From: Blasia pusilla | Taxonomy: Eukaryota; Marchantiophyta; Marchantiopsida; Blasiales | Reading direction: 5' to 3' | Assembly: GCA_050084515.1 (NCBI GenBank) | Contig: CM114272.1 | Span: forward strand, 25,172,001 to 25,236,000 | DNA: 64,000 nucleotides | Part shown: in pieces, positions 33,764-44,743 of the stretch | Layout: the number at the start of each line of letters is the position of its first letter | Position numbering within the stretch: position 1 is the first letter of the stretch | Program-made: the position numbers and the translations under genes | The notes under the pieces: model-generated | Databases searched by the model: none | Told to the model about the DNA's origin: nothing | What the model saw: only the letters and a program-made list of their open reading frames with translations

Positions 33764-34850
33764 CCAATATGATCAAGAATAGTGTCCACCATTATGCCTT
33801 TCTTCACCTTGTTCTGGCAAGGCTTCTCCTACTCTCGCCTCTTTTCCCCGTAAGTCAAGCTTTTGTCCAAACACTTGGCAAAGCTCTTCATCTTCTTCTT
33901 CGTGATGTCAGATCAAAGCTCTCACCATCACCATATCTGCAATCATCTGCCTCTTCCTTTTGATCACATCTATGATCAACTCATGAAAGTCACGTTTGGC
34001 TATGCCCAAGACTTCCCTCAAAGAAAACTCTATTTTCGCATCCAAAATCCTCTCCTCAAGAATCTCCTTTAAATTCGTGCTTGTCTCGATATCGAATGCA
34101 GACTTGTATGTAGGAGTCTTACCCTTGGTCTTCGAGGAGACCTCCCCAATTCTCCTTGGTCCCCGCTTCTTTGACATGAGAATCCCTCACAGATTCAGAT
34201 GTGGAAGGTCCTTCTTCTCTTGATGGTGCGCCTCCGGTTGTCCTTTTCTTCTTAAGGTCCTTGCTCTTCTTGCGGCTTCCTCAAAGATCAACACCATCAT
34301 TGTCGCGTCTCCTCTTCTCCTCCACACTAGCATCTTGCCAACTCACATGTTTCTCTTGTGCTAGGTATGCTTTAACACACCCAGCTTCCATGGATCATCC
34401 CATCCATCCGGATGACGGATAGTCTCTCGCCCCTCGTATCATAACTTCTCGAGGAAATTCTAATGATTCACTTTTAGCTACAGATACAATAGGCACTTCA
34501 ATTTTTCTTTGCAAAGGTGTCGAGAATCTAATGTCGAGTGGCAACTCCTACTTGACTTCTCACTAATCCTTTCATACCTCCTCTACCAAAGTTGGTATTC
34601 AACGGCATACCTGTCACGCGTCGAATGAATCTTCCCATCTTTGAAGTTTACTATTCCATTTCTAAGAGCTTCTGAAAATTCCTCACATTCTCAACGTTGA
34701 TGCTCAACACTATCACACCATATACATCTTCTCACAAAGTTCTTACTTGTTGAAGGAGCACCAACACTAGGATTCCTATCAAGTTTAAGCTCAGCCATTT
34801 CTACTCTCAACTCTCTCAAACCTTTCACCAACTCATCAATGGTAGAATCT
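33764..34850 (-). other. Gag-pol linker region of gypsy family 2, decayed
   Basis: Minus-strand pieces are basic (MSKKRGPRRIGEVSSKTKGK at 34177) and would be the C-terminal gag or linker. A knuckle-like Cys segment (RRCIWCDSVEHQR near 34720-34690) is visible across a stop. No complete frame. Confidence 0.4.
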
Positions 34851-35585
34851 TCAAGCTTTTCTTTGGCATGGGCTTAGGCAATGGATTTGAAATTGGTACC
34901 TCGACTTGAATCTTTGTGGTTCTACCTCTACTTGACTTTGCTTTGTGAGGATAGCAACAGCTTCTTCCACTTTCTTCCAATTAGTGCTGACACCTCCTTC
35001 TTCATTCTTGTCCGCCAACATTATGAAAAGCTTGTCCTCCAAATTCTCATCTGCCGCCTCTAGGAATAACTCGGTTTTCCTCAAGTCTAGAGTTGCCCTT
35101 TCAGAAGGAGAAAGCTGAAAAAACCGCTTCTCAAACTCACGCAACAACTCATTTGGAGTCATTCCCTTCCCTGGACGTTGCTCTATCCATTCTAGAAAAC
35201 TCCTCTTAGTCACCCGATCCACATCATCATCGAAGAATTCTGCTTTCAAAGAATCGTCGTACTCCTCTCATGAGGTTGGATTTTCTGCTCTCAACTTCTT
35301 TACTTGACTACGGATCTCTGGTATTACAGCTAACTCAAATCTTGACACCATATCACCTTCGGGTACACGATTTACCTCCATCTCACAGACGTACTCTCGA
35401 ACATACTTGGTGATGTTCCTACCATCAAATCTCCCCAACTTCTTCACAATCGCTTAGAGAGCCCTTGTTGATCTTTGCTCTCCGATGTGAACTCCTCCTT
35501 GTTGGCTCAACAATGTTGTCAAAGTTCGGAGAAGATCCTCGCTCCTCGTTCCCATTGATGAAGTACTCCCAAAAGTAGTCATCTT
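34851..35585 (-). pseudogene. Gypsy family 2 gag
   Basis: The minus strand reads from an ATG near 35583 as MTTFGSTSSMGTRSEDLLRT, then KKLGRFDGRNITKYVREY and VSRFELAVIPEIRSQVKKLR. After a stop it continues with FLEWIEQRPGKGMTPNELLR and EFEKRFFQLSPSERATLDL, typical of a retrotransposon gag capsid. In-frame stops lie at 35456-35454 (TAA) and about 35270-35268 (TGA). Both are compatible with single C-to-T or G-to-A changes. Confidence 0.65.
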
Positions 35586-35648
35586 GATAAGACTCCAACT
35601 TGCAAACACAAACTACCGCCTCAAAGAGCTCTCAGTGGAAGCTCCATT

Positions 35649-36904
35649 TGTCGTGTCAAGAATCTTTCTTCGAGCAAGGGCGGGCCTTCTAGCTGCGGTA
35701 GATGCGGTCGATGCAAGGTGAACTCTCTAATAAGTTCTCCTTTTTCAATACAAAATTATGATGTACACTCTCCATTCTCTCACGACAGGTATCACAAATG
35801 GAAGTGCCGAGGCGATCACTTCTTCGTAACATCGGACCCCAAAATTCCTAACTATAAAATCCCTATAAACTATTTTACGTTTGTACACGAGGAAGATAGC
35901 ACAACTAGTGTTAAACCCTACTTGACCAGGCCTATTGACATCCATGGATCGCTATATAAGGACATACAAAGTACAATCCCATGTCCTTCCATATGTGACG
36001 ATAGGAAGAATCACCGGAGTTGGAGATTGCATGACCTGGTTCATGAACGCCTCCCCAAAGTGATAAACTAAATAGCGAGTGAACCAGTTGTGTCATGCTC
36101 ACAAAGAGTACCTTGACATGGTAAGGATTGAGGAAAGTAAAGTCGGGCACAGCTCGTGCTCCACCCCTATCCATGCTTGACAGACATTCTCTACTCTCCT
36201 CAAGAATGGGTTTTGGCGGAGTTATTTTCCCAAGAGGGGTAATCCACTCTCATTGGAAAAGTAACAAGCCAAAACATCCGCTATTTTAGTATGACTAAAC
36301 TCCTCTACGGTGACAAACCTCTCATCCCCCCCCCACACACACACACCACACTCTAGAAACCTCTCGAAGAATAGACCATGATCAAGTTACTCTCCCAAGA
36401 GGGATGATCCACTCTCATTGGAAGAGCAAGCAATCCCAAAGCCATACACTCAAGAGAGACACGAGAGACTCAAGATGTGGAATAGAAGGTGATGAACCCT
36501 TGAAGGGATCCACAAGAGTACGAAATAGAGCTTATCTTATCTTGTGCCACATGGCTTCCTCTCAAGGCTTAGCCAATCACATTTTGACACAAGTAAATTT
36601 CCTCTTATCTCTTCCAAAATATCCTCTTTTACCCACATGATATTTTCCAAATTACCCCAACTAACCTAGCCACCAACCAAGACTACTTTTCCTTTTCATT
36701 AAAGCAACTACTTTACTTTTATAAAGTCATCTTTTATTTATTACCTCCTTTTCCTAAAGTTGGGCCTGCATAAAAGAGGCACCATAAAGAGGTTTAAACA
36801 TAAGAATCTCCTTTTTCTAAGCCAATTTACTTAATACTAATGAAACTCTATCTAACACTTAATGACGAAGGAGTTTACACACTGGTTGATTTTACTATAC
36901 GACA
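35649..36904 (-). mobile_element. 5' LTR of gypsy family 2
   Basis: The plus strand runs from TGTCGTG to TACGACA, near-perfect short inverted termini with TG...CA ends, directly upstream (in element sense) of gag. Next to it at 35648-35632 the minus strand reads TGGAGCTTCCACTGAGAG. This begins with the TGG expected of a primer binding site and resembles the complement of a tRNA-Gln 3' end with two or three mismatches. Inside, CCCAAGAGGG and ATCCACTCTCATTGGAA recur at about 36229 and 36396. No second LTR is present to confirm the borders. Confidence 0.55.
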
Positions 36905-38620
36905 GCGTGAGCTTGACAAGACAAAATAGTGAACTCACCTGCCGCATGAAGTTTCCCCATTGTCTCATACGTACAGTCCACCAACTCAACCAAGAGCACA
37001 ACTCTTTGTACTTCCCCTCAATCGCATGCTTCCTCCACCACCCATGAAGTTCTTCCTGATAGTCCATGGCCTCGCTTCAAAGTTTTTTTTGCCCTTGCTG
37101 GCGTTGGAGTAGAGTGACATGCTCTGTCCTCTTATTCTCCTTGATGCAAGATTTGGTGTACCGGGCCACAGACTGTTGCCAATGGAAAGCATCCGACCTT
37201 TCCCTCTCCGGTTGAACCTCTCCACCCCATAACACTTCTCGGATAGCAATCCACCCAGGTTGTGCATTGTTCGCCATGAACCCATAAATTTCCGGAGGTG
37301 GCCTTTTGTTTTCCTTCACCACCTCCAATAAGAGTAACCAAAGACATCTTCAAACCGCCAACGTCTTCGCTTTACTTCACACACAAATATAGTTTTGAGT
37401 CCCTTCTCCACATGGTCATAAACGTGAGCACCCATCGTCAACCATCCATTCAAAGACTCAGAGCAAATATCAAAGTGACCGACCCAGCGTGAAAGATCTT
37501 CCCCTTCCCTCATTCGATCTATAAGATCGAGGCCACTCGAGGGACTGTGGTTGACATTTTGAAGACATAGGCCCCTGGATCCTCGCCTCCTTGGCCCATG
37601 AACTGCCATCTCTGAATGAATGGAAATCTGGAGTTGGCCTTGATTCTGGCGATGGCATCCATTTCGGCCGTCTTTCCATCCAGAACTCGTATCTGACGCA
37701 GCAAATTCCGGAAGCATTCAGGATCAGCGAGAAATGCGAGATTTTCCCATAATTTTTTCTCCTCAACCGCCGTGATCTCGCCTTGTCCAGGGATTCCAAG
37801 CAATTGTTCACAAATTTGTGATGCCGTTGTGAGCTTGATCACCCCGGGCTTTGAACCCGGAGAGTTTCTGAAGACCTCGGCTACTTTCTTCGCCACATCC
37901 TCCTTGATGTGTCTTTGAATTGCATCGGTCACAGGATGAGTGTGGGAGCCAACATGAACTGCCAGCCTTGTATACTCTGACGTGGAGCCCAAGTCATGGA
38001 CAATGAAAAATATGTATGCAGGACACGCTCCAACGAAGAAGGGCGATGCCTGACAATGAGGACATCGATGGCCTCCCGGCGTATTGTGGCACCCACCTCG
38101 TATGGAGTTTCTGCATTCTTGGGGGAATTTGCGACGTATTGACTCAGCCCGTTGCGCTCTAGATACGGGCATGCTGGACTTCTACACTCCAAGGCTCCCA
38201 CGCATTGGCGGCGGGAGACAATCCAAGGACCATCGGGATGGAAGCACTGGTCCGTTGAAGCTCGCACCATCGATGACAATCGACTTTTCGCCCATACCCT
38301 TCAGCGCCCTCCATCCTTCTTTTGAGCAGGAGCAGCAAGTGGAGGCAACTCAAAAATGCAATTACCATCGTACGTGGGCGGCAGCTTGTCGACAAGAATG
38401 TGCTTGAACATTTTCAAGGGCAAAGACGAAAGCAAACTATTGCCTGATACTCGCAAGAGGAACGAGTAGGCGGACACAAGGCCCAATTGGTATCCGACAG
38501 ATCCACTGAGGTTGATAACATCCGGAATCTCTTGTAAAGAACAACATTGTTACGAGTGTGTGAAGTTGGAGTCGGCCGGATCTGCAGAGCTTGGAGTTGC
38601 AAACGAGAGCTCGGAGCACT
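36905..38620 (-). pseudogene. SWIM-type MULE-like transposase, 5' half
   Basis: Minus-strand frames give MFKHILVDKLPPTYDGNCIF (about 38410), a Cys/His segment (GGCHNTPGGHRCPHC, about 38090-38050) and AYIFFIVHDLGSTSEYTRLA, then a helical region (VKLTTASQICEQLLGIPG; KKLWENLAFLADPECFRNLL; MDAIARIKANSRFPFIQRW). Closer to the gypsy element come IYGFMANNAQPGWIAIREVL, FHWQQSVARYTKSCIKENK and LHGWWRKHAIEGKYKELCSW. This resembles large FLYWCH/SWIM-type transposases of the MULE superfamily. Frames change at about 38280, 38170, 37520 and 37280, so the gene is dead. The last exon appears to end at a GCAG|GTGAGT donor near 36937, just before the gypsy LTR. Confidence 0.5.
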
Positions 38621-39150
38621 AGGAAATTCTAGACCGTCTACTTGGGAAACATTTAATTCAGGGGCATGCCAGTAAACTCAGTATTGACCATTTGCTCTGG
38701 TAGGAGATTCCATACTTTACGGTCCGAGGTCACCGGGCTGGACCGTCTCACCTATTATGTCTTCCGTACCTTCCACCCTAACATCTTTGGATACAAATAT
38801 GGTTCCAAGTTGAAGAAGAAATCGAACAGACAGAAAATTTTCATCCACTGCTACGAAAGACTCATGAGCTTGGGGTCGAATGATTTCTGATTGAGGAAGG
38901 GCCGCCAGATGACTGCCACAAGTGAGCTTAACATAATTATCCATTCCAAGAAGATTCCTATGGGAGGAGACTGAGAATGAGAATATTTAATTTATAGTGA
39001 ATAGGAAACAGGTACTCCTGACAGATTCTTACTGACTAGATGAATTCGGTGGGGGACATTGTCTGACACAATGGATCCAATTCTGTAACACATTCAATTC
39101 TGTTGCAATATGCTACCGGATTTGGGAAGCAAAGGGTTGCGCATCACACT
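38621..39150. other. Spacer between the MULE-like gene and the palindrome array
   Basis: No supported gene. A 75-codon minus frame (38944-38717) has no motif. AT content rises toward 39060. Confidence 0.4.
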
Positions 39151-39205
39151 TGGAACCCGTCGGAGTCCTGGTAACTCAGAAATTACCCGAAGCTTACCGA
39201 AACCT

Positions 39206-39868
39206 GCAACCCGTCGGCATCGGACGGGTTGCACGCTTCTGCTAAACATTGTCGAAGCGAGCAACCCGTCGCTCTCCGACAACTTGCTGGGATACCGCTC
39301 CTTCTTGCTCGAAGATGCCGGAGGCGTACAAACCGTCTGTTCCCGACGAGTTCCGCGGGTGCCTCGCCTTTTAGCCCAAAGACGGCGAGGCGTGCAACCC
39401 GTAGCCGTCCAACGGGTTGCGCAAGGGCCTCGCCTTGTGGTGCAGCCAGCCAAACTCCGACGACTTGCACGGGAAGCCATCGTTCCTAACCCTTGATGAG
39501 GGAAGCGTGCAACCCAACAGTCTCCGACGGATTGCCCAAAATACGTCTCGTTCCCGTCCCAAACACGGCGGAGGCGCGCAACATGTCGGTCTCCGACGGC
39601 TTGCGCGGGTACCTCGCGTTGTTTTCCGAAGACGACGGAGGCGCTCAACCCGTCGGTCTCCGACGGGTTGCTCGCGCACGTGGCGACGTTCGCAGGATGG
39701 CGGAGGCGCGCAACATGTCGGTCTCCGACGGGTTGCGCGGGTACCTCGCGTTCTTTTCCGAAGACGACGGAGGCGCTAAACCCGTCGGTCTCTGACGGGT
39801 TGCTCGCGCACGTGGCGACGTACCCAGGATGGCGGAGCCGCGCAACCTGTCAGACTCCGACGGGTTGC
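39206..39868. repeat. Palindromic repeat array B (eleven units)
   Basis: Units of 24 to 27 bases begin at about 39206, 39261, 39328, 39394, 39444, 39509, 39578, 39645, 39710, 39777 and 39842. The best ones read GCAACCCGTCGG-TCT-CCGACGGGTTGC and can fold on themselves. The left units are more decayed. The last five are spaced 67, 65, 67 and 65 bp, and 39578-39709 is repeated almost exactly as 39710-39841, so the higher-order unit is 132 bp with two palindromes. A further half unit lies at 39151. The array is about 65% GC by eye and ends about 90 bp before the TATA box of the ParB-like gene. Confidence 0.93.
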
Positions 39869-39956
39869 GAATTTCACGTCCGAACTTCCGTAACATCCGG
39901 CACGTCGCCGTCGAAAGGACGACGAGACCCAACGGTCAGCCCAACGGCTAGAAAAG

Positions 39957-39964
39957 TATAAATA
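39957..39964 (+). promoter_or_regulatory. TATA box of the ParB-like gene
   Basis: TATAAATA in a GC-rich context, about 280 bp before the ATG at 40239. Transcription would start near 39990, leaving a 5' untranslated region of roughly 250 bases with CTCACTCTCTC-type pyrimidine tracts. Confidence 0.55.
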
Positions 39965-40238
39965 GGGCAGAAATCGCTCATTTCCGGTTTCTCATTTCGC
40001 GATCTTCATTCCTCACTCCTCACTCTCTCGCGCAGCAGCTGATCAGATACGAAGGGGCATTTCACGCGGCGACACATCGCGAGTCGATAGGAGGGAACGA
40101 GAGCAAGACGGTTCGACCGAGCGATATCGGGACAATTCGAGCTAACCATCAAGGCGAGATGAGCTCCCATCTCGACATCAGCAAGGCGAGTGATCAAGGG
40201 ATTCGTCGTGGACATAGGTGGAGGCATTTGTGGAAAAA

Positions 40239-41855
40239 ATGACGAGGAAAAAAACACAAGCCAACAAGTCTGGGAGCTTCACTCCCAAGTCCATTAGGAC
40301 TCCTGCGTCAGCTTCTCCTGGGCCTCGTTGGGCGAATGAAATTAGGCAGCAGGAAATCGAGGAGCGGGAAAGGGAAGCGGAGATGCACAACCAAGTGCTT
40401 ATGGCGAGACGTGTTCAAGCGGCGCTAGATAAACAGAACGAAGAGGCCGAGACGTCGCAGGCCTTGAAGAAAAGGATCGCAGACGAAAAGAGAGAAAAGA
40501 AGCGTCTAGACGAGTCGGTGAGGAGGGCAAAATTGGCTAAAGCGAGGCGGGAAAAAGCGATAGCCATTGACGATAGCCCAGCCCGTCCAACCGCAAGTGT
40601 TGAGATGCGGGAAATGTCCCCCACGAAGTCCGGGGACACAATCAACATAGTGGAAACAACACCAGTTCAAATTGATGACGACGAGGTCATGAGGACCGCC
40701 AGCGTGGAGATGGTGGACATGGCCGAAGAAGCCGGAGAGCGATCATTCTCGACTCCAAGCCCGGCGGAGGACATCGACCTCTATCGGATCAACGAGTTCC
40801 CAGTCGATTTGCCAGCCCCTGTCTCAGACAAGTTAGCTGGTCAAGAAACCGACTCCATTTTCGAACGGGTAAGAGAGGTTCTCGGTTTTTTTAATTATGT
40901 GAATTGCAATTCATTGGGATTTCAGTGTAGCTTATTCCTCTTGTCCCGGTTCTGATAGGTGGTAAAGCAGATGGCACTCATGGAGGGCCACAACGCCCTG
41001 AGGATTCCACTCTGCCGATTAAGGATAATGGAATACGTCCGCGAAATACAGTCCAACGAGGACATTGCAAAGCTAAAAAAATCGGCGGCGACTACATCCT
41101 ACGTGGACAGCTTTCCTCCCTTCTATGTTCAGCCTTACGACGAGCATGGAACCCAAGCTCTGGTTACCGAGGAGGACTTGGAAAATCTCGACACATTCTG
41201 GAGGATACGAGACCAGGACTTCAGAAGGCAAGTTGAGGGCACGGAATTCAGCTGGATGAGGAATCTGCATTTCTTCATCTTGGATGGAAATCACAGGTTC
41301 ATGGCGTGGACCAAGTTTGCGGAGGAGCGCCCCAACTCATTGGAGGCACAATTCTGCGTGAAGGCAGTGGTCCTTCACCCATACCCTCATCACATGGCGA
41401 CGGTGGAGATGGCAATGCATGCCATGAACACGTGAGTATCTTTAATACTTTCACAACTCGTCGGACTCCGACGAGTTGCTCGATTGATGAATGGGTTAGG
41501 TTTGTTTAGGCAGAAAGCAACTCGTCGGACTCCGACGGGTTGCTAGACTGCACGCTTTTCCGGATGTTTTTTTAAGATTGCAACTCGTCGGACTCCGATG
41601 ACTTGTTTGATGGAACATAGATTTAACTAGTTTTTGGCCCAAAGCAAACCGTCGGAGTCCGACGGGTTGCTCGACAGGCCGCCTTGTGAGGATGTTTTTT
41701 GAAGAATGCAACTCGTCGGACTCCGACGAGTTGTTCGAGTGACTGCAGGTTTAGAAGGTTTTTGCCCGAAAGCAACCCGTCGGAGTCCGACGGGTTGCTT
41801 GCCTCGAAACTATTTTTGGCCGAAATCACTAATCTGATGTTGTGTAGGTTGCTTG
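40239..41855 (+). pseudogene. ParB-like domain gene, interrupted in exon 3 by a retrotransposon
   Basis: Exon 1 (40239-40868) and exon 2 (40959-41431) join in phase over a GTAAGA...GATAG intron. Exon 3 begins at 41848 after TTGTGTAG and is broken after eight bases by the gypsy LTR. The ATG at 40239 is the first after an in-frame TAG at 40215. The N-terminal 200 residues are a charged helix (EIRQQEIEEREREAEMHNQV) plus a low-complexity acidic linker. Exon 2 encodes IPLCRLRIMEYVREIQSNED, PPFYVQP and ILDGNHRFMAWTKFAEERP, which match the start, middle and DG(H/N)HR box of ParB/sulfiredoxin-fold domains. Such domains bind nucleotides and, in ParB, palindromic DNA sites. The role here is unknown. 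Divergent from the MULE-like gene and flanked by palindromes. Family call moderate. Confidence 0.55.
41454..41797. repeat. Palindromic repeat array C, inside an intron
   Basis: Six 25-base units at 41454, 41518, 41581, 41645, 41709 and 41773, with spacing 64, 63, 64, 64 and 64. Units 1 and 5 are perfect palindromes with 12-base arms (CAACTCGTCGGA and its complement) around one central base. Unit 6 is a perfect palindrome with arms CAACCCGTCGGA. The spacers alternate between two types, so the higher-order unit is about 128 bp. The array fills most of intron 2 (41432-41847) of the ParB-like gene. Confidence 0.95.
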
Positions 41856-42858
41856 TGTCGCGCCCCTACTCTCCTTGAACGCCAATCTTTAGTGTTGCGG
41901 AAGCGTACGTTCAATAGGACACGATCTCATCGTCGATTTGCACCCAAACATGCACTCTCGTTAGTTGGGTTTGGGCCAACCAGCGTTTCCAACCCACCAA
42001 GTTCTCAACTCGGCGTCTCATCAAGCTCAACCTTCCTTAATTCCTAGTTTCCAAAACATGGCAAGTCCTTCAAGACTTGGAACAGACTTCCTGATTAGTC
42101 CAGGAACCTAAAACGGCACTTACGCGTCTAGCGATCCCAATTGTTCAACGGACCTCGTGTGAGTTCCAAACCGAGACCCAAGTAATTGAGTCGCGGGGTG
42201 AAATCCAAGAGGGATGTCTAAAATCGCCTCCGTAGACTTGGTTCAGGTTTTCCAACCCAACCCCAAACTCTCGATCCGTTCCATGCCCTTGAGCCGCCCC
42301 ATGGCGCCCCAAAGTGGGGTTCGAGTTCCAAGCACTCTCGGAGACCTTCCCCCTTACTAGTACTTCTGGGGTTCTCCAATATCCCCCCTTTGGAAAAGGA
42401 GGGTCGGGCCCTTCATTGTGGCCCTCAACCCGACTCTACTTACAATCGTTTCCGGGTTTTTTCTCAGCCGTTGCTTATGCGTTTGTAGAGATCTTTAGTG
42501 CGTTTGAATTGGCTTTCCATAAGCCTGCCAATGCACTCTTGTTTAATCCAAATGCATCTTGGCACTAAAAGTTATGGTTATAAATACAGTCGGAAACTCT
42601 CAAACGCTAGTGGCGTTCCAAATCCGGATTCCTTCCTTTGGCAACCCACTTTCTAGACTCGACTCCTTTCAAGTCTTATTCCGCGTTTGGTCCAGGTTTC
42701 TCGGTCACGACCACAACATCTGAAACGTGAAGCCTCGCTTGCGTCTCATCTCTTGTCTCTTCTTCGAGACTACTCCAATGCGCAAACCATCTTAGCGTGA
42801 GCCCGGTAATGTTCTGATGTTCCGCTTTGGCACTCGTTTGGTCATGAGGGTCGCGACA
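41856..42858 (-). mobile_element. 3' LTR of the gypsy element
   Basis: 1003 bp from TGTCGCG to CGCGACA, with seven-base perfect terminal inverted repeats. It differs from the other LTR at about nine bases (nearly all C/T or A/G) and one seven-base indel near 42381. Confidence 0.95.
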
Positions 42859-42870
42859 CTCACCCCTCTT
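42859..42870 (-). other. Polypurine tract
   Basis: The minus strand reads AAGAGGGGTGAG immediately before the 3' LTR, the expected plus-strand primer. Confidence 0.75.
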
Positions 42871-43543
42871 TAGAGATTGATGCCCTCATCAATGCAAACC
42901 TTTGTTATGTCAAGTCTCCTGGGCAGCCTACCCCTTGACATTGAATTGCGTTCTGGTAGCTAACCCGCACTTCCTCTTAGTCTACAGTTGTTGCTTTGCA
43001 CCACTTAGAATTATTAGCCCTCTTTGATAAGCTTGGACTCGTTCCAAAGAACTAACCTATCAAATAAGCTAACTAAGTGTGCAACCTTAGACTCTTATGG
43101 CTCATTCCTATAAACATCACACCTGTTTACGTGCTCTACAAATCGTACTTCTATTGGGTCACTCTCGTATTCGACTTAGGCGCGTCACTAAGTTTACTTA
43201 TGTAGCCACAAGTAAGATCACCCCAAGCCCCAAGACAGATTCATTTGCCCCGCCGATGCTAGGGCAAGCCCGAGTGTAATCCAACACAAGGTCCTGTTCT
43301 AAGTGCTTATCCACATACGAGCTCTCACCTCAAATACTCCTTGTCTGTCCTCTTGATTTACATCCTAAGACTATGATGAACGACTCATAGCCATGCACTA
43401 CCACATACAAATTGCAATCAACTCTAGCATCGAATCTCCAAATCCATACACTCGTTTATTGCAACACTAGCATATTCTAGTTACAACGACCTTCGGCCCA
43501 AGATTCCAATGGGTACAAGTCATGTCTCTAGCTTCTCCTCGTA
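42871..43543 (-). other. 3' untranslated region of the gypsy element
   Basis: Non-coding stretch between the chromodomain frame and the polypurine tract; no motif recognised. Confidence 0.5.
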
Positions 43544-44743
43544 CTAACGTATGTGCTTCGCTTGCGTTCGCTTGAAGTCTCGCAACAACTCTTGCGTGTG
43601 TTCCAAATCCGCCTCCGCAATCCAAGTCGCCTCCTTCACATGGTAGCCCTTCCATTTAACCAAGTATTCATACTTGTTGGCCCGACGCCTCGAACGTAAG
43701 ATGGTCTCCACCTCAAACTCTGGCTCTTCATTTATGATCACCGGGTGCGGTCTCACCACCTGTCTCCGCTCAAAACGTCCATTATCTTGAAGATATTTCT
43801 TCAACAATGACACATGAAAGGTCGGGTGAATCTTGAACTCGATCGTCAGCCCCAAAGTATACACATCCTCAAACGGGTTTGCCACAATCACATACGGTCC
43901 AGCATACTTGGCAGATAGCTTCGTAGACAACTCTTTCGGAAGAGTGGGATTCTTCACACTCAACCACACTTGCTCTCCAACTTGGAATCATACTTGGCGC
44001 CGACTCTTGTTAGCATGCTTAACGTACCTCATTTGAGCCTTTGTAAGACTTCGCCTTGCTCGCTCTTCCCGTTCTCGCATTTCTACCAACAAACCTTCTG
44101 CCGTCACTTGTCGTGTTCGTGCCAATGTAGTACCCTTCAAAAGGGCTAGGTCAAGAGGCCCTTCTGGCTCTCGTCCATTTTCCAGGAGAAACGGAGATTC
44201 TCTAGTTGCAGAATGCTTGGTCGAGTTGTAGCAGTACTCCGCCATGCTCAGCCACTTGACCCAATCTCGTTGATCAAAGACCGACATAATTCCTAATCGA
44301 TTCACGATTGAGTTTACCTTTTCAGTCTCTCCATCCGTCTGTGGGTGGAAATCCGTACTGAAACTCAGCTTGGTCTTAAACCTCCTGAACAAGTGCTTCC
44401 AGAAAGCACTGGTAAACTTTGGATCCCGATCTGAAACAATGCTCCTTGGCAAACCGTGAGCATGCCACCAACTATCGAGAAACAGTTGCGACGTCGTATA
44501 AGCCGTTGCGGAATCCACCGTCGACACGAATCTCGCCAACTTGCTAAACCGATAAACAATCACAAGTATAGCGTTGTATCCCTCAGATTCCGGAAGACTC
44601 GTGATGAAATCCATACTCACACTTTGCAAGGGTCCTTCTCGGATCGGCAAGGGATGCAGCAAGCCTTGTTTCTTATCATAAGAAACTCTATTTGCTTGGT
44701 AGGTCACACAGGTCTTCACATATTGAGCAACATCCTCTTTCAT
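43544..44743 (-). pseudogene. Gypsy integrase and chromodomain
   Basis: Minus strand 44743-43988 reads CVTYQANR (end of the zinc-binding region), SVSMDFITSLPESEGYNAIL (first catalytic Asp), VSDRDPKFTSAFWKHLF (second Asp) and HPQTDGETEKVNS (with the Glu region). After one TGA the same frame gives VWLSVKNPTLPKELSTKLSA and a chromodomain, VETILRSRRRANKYEYLVKW followed by KGYHVKEATWI. The chromodomain places the element with chromoviruses, which use it to choose chromatin targets. Confidence 0.85.

Larger units (their letters stand above)
30760..36904 (-). mobile_element. 3'-truncated Ty3/gypsy element, family 2
   Basis: Minus-strand element with an LTR-like 5' end (35649-36904), gag, protease, reverse transcriptase, RNase H and the zinc-binding start of integrase. 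The integrase core and 3' LTR are absent; homology ends at about 30770 in palindromic repeats. It sits in what looks like an intron of the MULE/SWIM gene: the minus strand reads ...ATGCGGCAG|GTGAGT just outside the LTR, at about 36937. The protein sequences are not close to those of the element at 41856-49219, so this is a separate lineage. Confidence 0.7.

Noticed and set aside
39094-39961. Several long overlapping frames on both strands
   Set aside because: They come from the GC-rich palindrome repeats, which leave few stops; the translations are themselves tandem repeats.
39206-41797. CRISPR-like array (palindromic repeats with spacers of about 40 bp)
   Set aside because: The spacers are themselves repeated in alternate units, the host is a plant, and no cas genes exist. 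The structure is a tandem higher-order repeat.
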